In this document: positions 5,924 through 11,489 of the stretch, one piece after another
Numbering within the stretch: the stretch's first letter is position 1
Layout of the letters: each line of letters begins with the position of its first letter
NCBI GenBank assembly: GCA_025451715.1
Contig: JANWJY010000013.1
Coordinates: forward strand, 1 to 12,467
DNA: 12,467 nt
Direction of reading: 5' to 3'
DNA from: Fimbriimonadaceae bacterium
GTDB lineage: Bacteria > Armatimonadota > Fimbriimonadia > Fimbriimonadales > Fimbriimonadaceae
Notes under the pieces: model-generated
Seen by the model: the letters and a program-made list of their open reading frames with translations, nothing else
What the model was told of the DNA's origin: nothing
Database searches by the model: none
Program-made: the position numbers and the translations under genes

Positions 5924-7498
5924 CTAGGGGACCCGCGTGAACATGAGTGTATCGACAGACACGTCGGTCGGCTGTCCGCCCGTCGCGTTCGGGTGCCACC
6001 ACGTCATCCTCGAGCGCACGCGCCGCGTTCCTGGCTCGACGTACCTCGAAGGGTTCGTCGTGACGGTCACGGCACCAAACCCCTCCCAAGTCGGCACCCC
6101 GACCTCGCTGATGAACACCCACGTCCCAGCCGTGAAGTCGAACAGCTCGGTTCGACGACGCGTGCCTGACCTCGTCGTGAACGACTCGATCTCAATTTGC
6201 AGCATGTCGGTGGGCGAAGCCTCGAAGGTTCCCTCGACAACGATCTGCATTTGGTTCTGACCGCTCGCGCGCAGCTTAAGATAGCTGTCGTCGCTGGCCA
6301 CGATGTCTCCAAGTCCACCGCTCAAGAATCCGAGCGGAACGCTCAATGCGTTCGGCACGACCTCCTCACCCATGTCGATCGGCGTCGTGTCGATCTCGAT
6401 CGTGGCGACCCAGCCCTCGAAGCTTCCCTGGGGACTGATTCCGGTCCCGACGATCGACTTTCCGTCGCCCGAGATTCCGTTCGCATACAGCAGCCTCCAA
6501 CCGTCGAGACCCGTCACACCGTGCTGCGTCAAGTACTGCTTGAGGCTGACCATACCGAGCTTTTGCGTCCAGATGAACGCCTCGAACGTGTCGTAGCCGG
6601 AAGCCGTGCCGACGATCACGCTTCCATCGTCGGAAACGTCCGTCGCTCCGCTCGAGAAACTCCCGCCTGGAAAGTCGCCCAGCCCGACCATCCCGCCGGA
6701 CGCCGTCCAGCGGAACGCCTCGGATCCACGCCAGGAGTCACTGCCGCCAACGATGACCGTTCCGTCTGCGGAGACCGCCTGTCCGCGACTGCCGAAGTAA
6801 CCGCCAGGAAGCTCCCCAAGTCCAACCATTCCCGTCGACGAAGTCCACTTGAACGCCTCCTCACCATTGAAGCCGGAGCTCGAGCCGATGATGACGCTCC
6901 CGTTCGCCGAAACGTCGTACGCGATGCTGAAGTTGTCGCCGCCAACAAACTCACCCATGTGTTGCATGCCCGTCGAAGGCGTCCAGCGAAAGGCCGCGTA
7001 TTGCGAAGCCCCGAACGGGCGCTGTGAGGCGCCGACCACGACCGACCCATCGTTGGAGACCGCGTTCGCGAAGCTCGAGAAGCTGCCAGTGCCGGGAAGG
7101 TCCCCGAGACCGATCATGTTCCCGTTCGACCAGCGATAAGCCTCATATCCGTTGGAGCTCGTCGTCTGTCCCACGATGAACGTGCCGTTCGGCGAGATTG
7201 CCCGCGCAAAGCTAGCGGGCCCTCCCCCGGGCAGGCCGCCCAGTCCGGTGACCGGCAGGGCAATCTGGGCTGAGATCGTGCTGAAGCGCATCCAGCGTAC
7301 GGCCCGAAGGCCGGAAGCGGTGTTGAGCGCGCCGACGACGAACACACCGTTTCCGGAAACGTCGTTGGCAGCACTCTTGGTGCTACAGGGGCCCCCTACA
7401 CCACCCAAGCTCTGGAAACGGAATTCGGAGTGTGCCGCCGAGGCGAGCAAGAGAACGCTGCAGGCTGCAGCAAGGCGCATTCTAAGTTGGTACGTCAT
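5924..7498 (-). CDS. Secreted HAF-repeat beta-propeller-like protein
   Basis: From the ATG at 7498 the protein is 524 aa. Residues 1-24 are a clear signal peptide (basic MTYQLRMR, hydrophobic AAACSVLLLASA, AHS cleavage site). About seven tandem repeats of 45-50 aa follow to roughly residue 360. Each is built on a GLGxLPGG, AxxVSxDGSVIVG, EAFRWT plan, the extracellular HAF repeat, which is predicted to form beta-propeller blades. The last repeat is degenerate. The C-terminal 150 residues form a different beta-rich domain with DSYLKLRASG, VVEGTFEASP and RYVEPGTRRVRSRM. I recall this domain from Armatimonadota and Planctomycetota secreted proteins. The ATG at 7498 is chosen over an upstream one at 7678 because it starts the signal peptide and has AGAGGA 6 nt upstream. 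Ligand and role are unknown. Confidence 0.92.
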   Translation of the reverse strand: MTYQLRMRLAAACSVLLLASAAHSEFRFQSLGGVGGPCSTKSAANDVSGNGVFVVGALNTASGLRAVRWMRFSTISAQIALPVTGLGGLPGGGPASFARAISPNGTFIVGQTTSSNGYEAYRWSNGNMIGLGDLPGTGSFSSFANAVSNDGSVVVGASQRPFGASQYAAFRWTPSTGMQHMGEFVGGDNFSIAYDVSANGSVIIGSSSGFNGEEAFKWTSSTGMVGLGELPGGYFGSRGQAVSADGTVIVGGSDSWRGSEAFRWTASGGMVGLGDFPGGSFSSGATDVSDDGSVIVGTASGYDTFEAFIWTQKLGMVSLKQYLTQHGVTGLDGWRLLYANGISGDGKSIVGTGISPQGSFEGWVATIEIDTTPIDMGEEVVPNALSVPLGFLSGGLGDIVASDDSYLKLRASGQNQMQIVVEGTFEASPTDMLQIEIESFTTRSGTRRRTELFDFTAGTWVFISEVGVPTWEGFGAVTVTTNPSRYVEPGTRRVRSRMTWWHPNATGGQPTDVSVDTLMFTRVP

Positions 7499-7504
7499 CG
7501 CTTT

Positions 7505-7510
7505 TCCTCT
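7505..7510 (-). promoter_or_regulatory. Ribosome binding site that fixes the HAF gene start
   Basis: AGAGGA on the minus strand sits 6 nt before the ATG at 7498. This is one of the few textbook Shine-Dalgarno sequences in the window. It selects this start over the longer upstream frame. Confidence 0.7.
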
Positions 7511-7515
7511 GGATG

Positions 7516-7542
7516 AGCGCCCTGCCGGAAAGCGCCCTTTCC
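7516..7542 (-). repeat. Direct and inverted repeats in the HAF gene leader
   Basis: AGCGCCCT occurs twice, at 7516 and 7531 (plus-strand reading). The second copy sits inside a GGAAAG-CGCC-CTTTCC hairpin at 7527-7542. In the mRNA the hairpin would form just upstream of the Shine-Dalgarno. It could be an operator or a translational control element, but the evidence is only the pattern. Confidence 0.3.
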
Positions 7543-7586
7543 AAACATCTGTATCGGGGGAATGCGAGCACTGCGCGGAGGTTCCA

Positions 7587-7613
7587 ATCATACGGGACTT
7601 AGGGGCCATCCAA
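7587..7613 (-). promoter_or_regulatory. Putative promoter of the HAF gene
   Basis: On the minus strand TTGGAT (7613-7608) and TATGAT (7592-7587) are separated by 15 nt. The -10 differs from consensus at one base, and the spacing is short. It would give a leader of about 80 nt, in keeping with the Shine-Dalgarno at that gene. Confidence 0.4.
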
Positions 7614-7667
7614 AAAAGAACAGCGCTTGCCCCGGCGTCGAAACAAAGTGAGGCAGGTGACAACGCG

Positions 7668-7817
7668 ATGATACGCAAATTGAAAGGCGGGCAGTACCGG
7701 CTCTACTCCTCGAAGCCGGATCGAAAAACTGGTAAAAGGCGCAACCTTGGCACATTCGCATCGCGCAAGGCCGCAGAGAAGCACGAGCGTGAAGTCCAGT
7801 TCTTCAAGCACCGCTAA
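7668..7817 (+). CDS. Small basic conserved protein (49 aa)
   Basis: This 49-aa, Lys/Arg-rich protein reads MIRKLKGGQYRLYS, then KTGKRRNLGTFASRKAAEKHE and a terminal VQFFKHR. The pattern is two or three beta strands (K-x-G-x-Y-R-L-Y-S, then R-R-N-L-G-T-F) followed by one helix (AAEKHEREVQ). It matches, from memory, a widespread uncharacterised small-protein family with a nearly invariant RRNLGTF and a YFKR-type ending. The strand-strand-helix pattern resembles the DNA-binding arm domain of tyrosine integrases and AP2-like folds, so nucleic-acid binding is a reasonable guess. The ATG at 7668 is preceded by AGGTGA (spacing 7). The open frame extends upstream to 7152, but that part is antisense to the HAF gene and is rejected. 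Confidence 0.82.
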   Translation: MIRKLKGGQYRLYSSKPDRKTGKRRNLGTFASRKAAEKHEREVQFFKHR

Positions 7818-7905
7818 TCTGCCTACAGGTTCGAGCAGTGACCCTTTGGCCCTAAACTAACGTTTCACTACTCGGCAGCGGAGTCGAAAGAACAGAGGCA
7901 AGACA

Positions 7906-8310
7906 ATGAACACAATTAAGAAACTTGTTCTCACCGGCCTATTGGCCGCAATCGGTGCCGCGAGCGCTTATGCGCAGCAGAGACCGGGTGCGGTCGTCCT
8001 CATGACTGAGTCGGGCACGTTTGAGCCGCAGACCGTGTACGTTGCTCCAGGTGACATCGTCGTCTGGCAGAACAACGACGCGTTCTGGCACTCGGTCAAG
8101 ACCGACACGCAGGGATTCGGACCGGAGTCCGACCTCGTGTTCCGCTACGGCATGCCCCCCTCCAGCTACTATTGGTGGAGAGTGCCGTTCAACACCAGGA
8201 GCGGATCGGTGATCTACTACCACTGCAAGTTCCACGGCGTGCCGGGTTCCGGCCAGGGTTACACCTATGGCTATGGATTCGGCATGGTCGGTAGGATCGT
8301 GGTCCAGTGA
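7906..8310 (+). CDS. Exported cupredoxin (plastocyanin-like blue copper protein)
   Basis: This 134-aa protein has a signal peptide (residues 1-23, KKLVLTGLLAAIGAASAYA, cut before QQ). The mature part has a cupredoxin beta-sandwich: TFEPQTVYVAPGDIVVWQNND (38-58), then WHSV with H62. Near the C-terminus YYHCKFHG gives C107 and H110, and GFGMVGRIVV gives M127. H62, C107, H110 and M127 are the expected ligands of a type 1 copper site. It would act as a periplasmic electron carrier or copper binder. The H-to-M loop is longer than usual and rich in Gly and Tyr. GAGG lies 7 nt upstream of the ATG. The next gene starts about 60 nt downstream, so the two may be cotranscribed. Confidence 0.92.
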   Translation: MNTIKKLVLTGLLAAIGAASAYAQQRPGAVVLMTESGTFEPQTVYVAPGDIVVWQNNDAFWHSVKTDTQGFGPESDLVFRYGMPPSSYYWWRVPFNTRSGSVIYYHCKFHGVPGSGQGYTYGYGFGMVGRIVVQ

Positions 8311-8371
8311 CGACCGGTCATGGCGTGCCGCCCGCACCGGACGGCCGCGCCCATAAGGACTATTGAACGCG

Positions 8372-8758
8372 ATGGACAACCTGAAATCGAAACTTGAAGC
8401 GGTCTACGACCTCCTCGAAGACGCCCTGAAGCGCGGAGACCTCGAACTGATCTCTCGCTACACGGCGGACGAGTTCACCGGTCGCGACGAGAGGGGAAAC
8501 ACGAAGAACAAGCTCCAGCTCTTCGCCAGCCTTACAGAACTCATTGAAGAAGCCCAGGTGCTCTCTTGGCCGCGAAGGATTACTGACCTGCGTCGCTACG
8601 ACGACGTAGTCCGCGCGACCGCTGGCGGAACCTTCCGTGCGCGACGCAAAGACGGCACGATCGTCGAACGGGAGATCGTCAATGACGACGTCTGGGTCGA
8701 GCACGACGGGAACTGGGTCATGGTCTCTTCCACAGCCGCCGGCGTTGTCGCATGTTAG
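8372..8758 (+). CDS. DUF4440/SnoaL-like (NTF2 fold) protein
   Basis: This 128-aa protein begins with a helix (LESKLEAVYDLLEDALKRGD-like, residues 5-23). It then has LELISRYTADEFTGRDERG, a second helix (QLFASLTELIEE), and a four-strand sheet ending VWVEHDGNWVMVSS. That is the DUF4440/SnoaL plan, including the usual final W-x-x-x-x-G-x-W-x-M/V strand pair. It lacks a signal peptide. A role in the cytoplasm, as an isomerase-like enzyme or ligand binder, is possible but cannot be assigned. The ATG at 8372 lies 12 nt after AAGGA; a TTG at 8363 lies only 3 nt after it, so the start is uncertain by three residues. It is unrelated in detail to the SnoaL-like gene at 3670. Confidence 0.83.
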   Translation: MDNLKSKLEAVYDLLEDALKRGDLELISRYTADEFTGRDERGNTKNKLQLFASLTELIEEAQVLSWPRRITDLRRYDDVVRATAGGTFRARRKDGTIVEREIVNDDVWVEHDGNWVMVSSTAAGVVAC

Positions 8759-8840
8759 AGCTCAGTCTGGAACGCTGGACATCAGTTCGTGCTTGGGCCG
8801 CTCAATCCCCGAACAGCTCAGAAATCTTCACCGCGCCACG

Positions 8841-9527
8841 TCACTCCCTGATCGCCGCGACGTTACCGGTCCCGTTGTCGAACACGACCGTTCGGTCGCG
8901 GAACGTCTCGCGCGTGCCGTCGGAAAACCCGATCGTAACGAAGTCGCAGGTCACGAGCGTCCATGCGTCGCCGTCCGGATCGTGGCCGATAGAACTCGAC
9001 CTCATCCCGTGCACATCTACATACTCGACTTCGCGCTCTTTGTCAGCAAGAAAGTCGGGCCGCCAGTCCTTCCCTTCGTGCTCGTACACGCGTCCTTCCT
9101 GCCCAATCTTCAGCTTGCGAAACTCGCCAGAGCCTGAGCGCGTGTTGTGATCCGGCTTGATGGACAAGTGACCGTCACGGCCAATCTCGAATTCGCAGGT
9201 TTGGAGCGCGGCGCCTTCGGCTTCGTCCTTGAAATAGATGAAGTTGAGCGCGCCTTCTTTCGTCGCCCAGTAGCCCTGGCCGACGGCCCTCTCGCTGGAC
9301 TGCGCCTCGAACTTGCCGTCGGCGGCGAAGTCGAGGCGCTCCTCTGTCGCCGCGAGGCCCTCCCACGTTCCGACAAGCGCGGCGTCCCGTTCGCCCTTTT
9401 CGAGCTCCTCGATGACCCGGGCAGCCTCTTCCATCTCCGGCGTGATGATGAAGGACTCGCCGTCCGGCCCCGGCTGACAGCCGAGCGCGGCGACCGCGCA
9501 CAACGCTAAGACGTACAGCTTTCGCAT
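8841..9527 (-). CDS. Lipoprotein of unknown function, last gene of a three-gene operon
   Basis: This 228-aa protein has a lipoprotein-type signal peptide (MRKLYVLALCAVAALGC); C17 is the expected lipid-attached residue, although the -3 position is Ala rather than Leu. The mature part begins with a charged, Glu-rich helix (ITPEMEEAARVIEELEKGERD). An LVGTWEG segment opens a lipocalin-like run with DFAADGKFE and GYWATKEGALNF, the pattern of domains that report a small-molecule or peptidoglycan-linked beta-barrel. A second beta-rich part follows (VEYVDVHGM, VFDNGTGNVAAI). No catalytic motif is visible. The ATG is 15 nt after the stop of the amidohydrolase gene, so both are probably on one transcript. 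Function unknown; envelope location is a confident inference. Confidence 0.82.
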   Translation of the reverse strand: MRKLYVLALCAVAALGCQPGPDGESFIITPEMEEAARVIEELEKGERDAALVGTWEGLAATEERLDFAADGKFEAQSSERAVGQGYWATKEGALNFIYFKDEAEGAALQTCEFEIGRDGHLSIKPDHNTRSGSGEFRKLKIGQEGRVYEHEGKDWRPDFLADKEREVEYVDVHGMRSSSIGHDPDGDAWTLVTCDFVTIGFSDGTRETFRDRTVVFDNGTGNVAAIRE

Positions 9528-9542
9528 GGTTTTATGTGTCGG

Positions 9543-10442
9543 TTATGGGGCGAACAGTTCAGACATCCTCACCGCGCGCGCGGGCTTGGAGGTCAGGCTC
9601 CGCACGTCCAGCTTCACCTCTTCGGTGAAGTCGAAGCGACGGTACAGGTGCGCGACGCAGTTCGTCATATCGAACACCACAGAGTACTGTGTACCGGGCG
9701 CTTTCTTCGCGAGCGAATCGGGAATCGGCTTAAAGCCAACTGAAGCGATCGCATCGCATGCGACATCGACAGACAAGCTCTTGACTGAGGACAAAGTCCG
9801 GTCGAGCTTGCGATACCGATCGCAAGTGATGTCCCCGCCCTGCACGTCCGAAAGCCGGAAGTTCGTCATCACCTGGTGCTTCCCGTTTCCAACGAGGATC
9901 ACATTCCCTGCTTCGATCACTGCCGAGTTGCCCAGCCGGTCGCCGAGCATGATCTGCCCCTGCGGCAGTCCGACGTCGTACTTGCGAATCACGGCGAGCG
10001 CCTCGGGCACCGTCGCGCAATTGCGCAGAACGTAGTCGGCGAAGAACCCAGGAAACGTCGGCTTGCCGTTGCCCCCTGTCACCGCGTCGGTCGCCGCACC
10101 GCCGAAGAAAAGCCCCGCGTCGTTCATCCCCGCCTGCGGAAACCCGTACACCGCGCTAGGATCGATGTTGATCACGCCGCCCTCGGGCAGCTCCTTCTTC
10201 TCACCACTCGACTTCTTGATCCCGCCTTCGGGATACTGGCCGAGACCGAACCCGAAGTACACGATCCCGTGCGTCGTCGCGGTCTTCGGCACGAACCAGA
10301 CTTGCGTGTTCGGGTCGATCCAGTCCTCGCTGTCTCCCGCGAGCGCGAGCCTGCCGTCGAACACGTAAAACACCGAGCAGGCCGGGCCGGCCGCCGCAAC
10401 TACAGCGACGATGAGGAGGGCGATAGTTCTCATTGGAGTCAT
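9543..10442 (-). CDS. Exported Ntn-hydrolase, choloylglycine hydrolase/penicillin V acylase-like (linear amide C-N hydrolase)
   Basis: This 299-aa protein has a signal peptide (residues 1-21, ending AAAGPA). It is followed directly by C22 in ACSVFYVFDG, the expected N-terminal nucleophile after cleavage. Family-like segments follow: LAGDSEDW (35-41), YGFPQAGMNDAGLFF (99-113), MLGDRLGNSAVIEAG (165-179), TNFRLSD (193-199) and the C-terminal VVFDMTNCVAHLYRRF (255-270). This order fits the cysteine Ntn amidohydrolases that cleave linear amides such as N-acyl amino acids, penicillin V or bile salts. The position often held by an active-site Arg or Asn after the first strand reads GDSED here. It is the middle gene of a compact operon: 8 nt after the upstream lipoprotein gene and 15 nt before the next. 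Start at 10442 follows AGGTG with 5-nt spacing. The substrate is not deducible. Confidence 0.85.
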   Translation of the reverse strand: MTPMRTIALLIVAVVAAAGPACSVFYVFDGRLALAGDSEDWIDPNTQVWFVPKTATTHGIVYFGFGLGQYPEGGIKKSSGEKKELPEGGVINIDPSAVYGFPQAGMNDAGLFFGGAATDAVTGGNGKPTFPGFFADYVLRNCATVPEALAVIRKYDVGLPQGQIMLGDRLGNSAVIEAGNVILVGNGKHQVMTNFRLSDVQGGDITCDRYRKLDRTLSSVKSLSVDVACDAIASVGFKPIPDSLAKKAPGTQYSVVFDMTNCVAHLYRRFDFTEEVKLDVRSLTSKPARAVRMSELFAP

Positions 10443-10450
10443 TCTGGCAC

Positions 10451-10966
10451 CTACTTTCGCTTCCCGAGGAACGCGTCAAAGTCGAACTCCTTTGGAATTG
10501 CGTCACGCTGCCAACTAAACTCGAGACTCATCCCACCACCGGGCGGCGCGGCAAGCGTAATTCCCTTCGAAGTCGTGGTCACTGTGAGCTCTTCAGCTTT
10601 CGTCGGTCCGGCCGGGCCCATGACCGACGTGAAGATCGCTCCCGATTCGGTCTCCTCGTAGGTGCCGCCATAGCCGATGAGCATGTCCATCATCATCCAG
10701 CGGCCGTCCTTCGCGGCAAGGTGCATCACCCGTCCCGGCGGCACCTCAGACATCGACTTCGCAAGGTAGAACGCGGGGTCGTCGAGCACGTAGTAGCCTT
10801 CGATGAGCTCAGTTCGCGGCCCTGGTTTGGCAGCGCTTGTGCTTTCCTTAGTTTTAGTCGCGTCAGGCTCCGGTGCGGTGTTGTTCGGGGAGTCCTCTTG
10901 CCCCGGACACCCTGCTATCGCCCCCAACGCAAGAGCGACCACCACGAACAAGCACAGCCGTGACAC
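10451..10966 (-). CDS. Lipoprotein, first gene of the three-gene operon
   Basis: From a GTG at 10966 the protein is 171 aa and begins MSRLCLFVVVALALGAIAGC. This is a textbook lipoprotein signal with lipobox IAGC and C20 as the lipidated residue. A low-complexity linker rich in Pro, Thr, Glu and Lys follows (21-50). A small soluble domain comes next, with LIEGYYVLDDPAFYLAK, GRWMMMDMLIGYGGTYEE and EELTVTTTSKGITLAAPPGG. I do not recognise this domain. A longer frame begins at a GTG at 11011, but that would put 15 unusual residues in front of the signal peptide. A TATACT box at 10977-10982 lies between the two candidates, so the inner start is preferred. The gene ends 8 nt before the amidohydrolase start codon. 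Confidence 0.8.
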   Translation of the reverse strand: MSRLCLFVVVALALGAIAGCPGQEDSPNNTAPEPDATKTKESTSAAKPGPRTELIEGYYVLDDPAFYLAKSMSEVPPGRVMHLAAKDGRWMMMDMLIGYGGTYEETESGAIFTSVMGPAGPTKAEELTVTTTSKGITLAAPPGGGMSLEFSWQRDAIPKEFDFDAFLGKRK

Positions 10967-10976
10967 TTCAGGGGTC

Positions 10977-10982
10977 AGTATA
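10977..10982 (-). promoter_or_regulatory. Putative -10 box (TATACT) for the lipoprotein/amidohydrolase operon
   Basis: TATACT on the minus strand ends 10 nt before the GTG at 10966. The predicted transcription start is 3-4 nt before that GTG. No -35 hexamer is evident at 16-18 nt. It supports the shorter lipoprotein start and an almost leaderless operon mRNA. Confidence 0.45.
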
Positions 10983-11006
10983 TGCCTTGCAGGAGCGGAA
11001 GCGCGA

Positions 11007-11012
11007 TACACT
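11007..11012 (+). promoter_or_regulatory. Putative -10 box (TACACT) for the single-helix protein gene
   Basis: GATACACT on the plus strand has its TACACT ending 7 nt before the TTG at 11020. The divergent promoter for the lipoprotein operon lies 24 nt away, so both could share a regulator. No clear Shine-Dalgarno is seen. Confidence 0.35.
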
Positions 11013-11019
11013 GTTCAGG

Positions 11020-11481
11020 TTGAAGAAGCGGACGAAGGTGCTGGCAGGCGTCGGGGCGGGAGGAGTCGTTATGCTTCTCCTCGCAGGCGCGCTCTTGCTC
11101 CAACCGCCGGTGCCCTACGAGTTCCTGCGCGGTGCGAGGTTCGAAGGAGTGCACACCTACTCCATAGGGACTGTCGTGTCGCACAGCATTGGCCCGACTA
11201 CACCGCCGAAATACGTTGAGACCGCGACACGCAGTTACTGGACGGCGCAATCCTTCGCCGAGCTAGAGAAGTCGGCACCTCCAGAACTCGCTATGCAAGG
11301 TTGGGGTGCACCAGTACCCCAACATGACCTTGTCAATCCCTTGTTGATCTTCTTCAAGGGCACGGGCGAAAGTGTTCAAATCAGCGAGGCAAATACCGGA
11401 GGTTGCTACATCCATCTCCTCTCCCGGGCCAATGCACTCGACAGAATCCAATCCCGGCTCTGGAAACTTACCCACCGCTGA
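11020..11481 (+). CDS. Single-pass membrane or exported protein of unknown function
   Basis: From a TTG at 11020 the protein is 153 aa. A basic start (MKKRTK) leads into a hydrophobic segment (VLAGVGAGGVVMLLLAGALLL, residues 7-27), which is either a signal anchor or an uncleaved signal peptide. The remainder is soluble with mixed composition (GVHTYSIGTVVSH, YWTAQSFAELEK, NPLLIFFKGTGESVQISE, TGGCYIHLLSR). I recognise no family. In-frame starts further upstream are possible, down to 10873, but they overlap the divergent lipoprotein gene, and homology-like composition begins at the basic residues. The stop is 8 nt from the stop of the convergent FG-GAP gene, leaving no room for a terminator apart from a 4-bp hairpin around 11481-11491. 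Confidence 0.65.
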   Translation: MKKRTKVLAGVGAGGVVMLLLAGALLLQPPVPYEFLRGARFEGVHTYSIGTVVSHSIGPTTPPKYVETATRSYWTAQSFAELEKSAPPELAMQGWGAPVPQHDLVNPLLIFFKGTGESVQISEANTGGCYIHLLSRANALDRIQSRLWKLTHR

Positions 11482-11489
11482 GCCTTCGG

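Noticed and set aside
6197..7027. Plus-strand open frame (276 codons) inside the HAF region
   Set aside because: It is antisense to seven regular HAF repeats. Its own composition repeats only because the opposite strand repeats.
7152..7667. Upstream extension of the 49-aa basic protein
   Set aside because: Most of it is antisense to the HAF gene and its leader, and family similarity and the ribosome site begin at 7668.
8311..8365. GC-rich palindromic bits after the cupredoxin gene as a terminator
   Set aside because: GACCGGTC and the following C/G runs do not form one long stable stem with a T tract, so the next gene may be read through.
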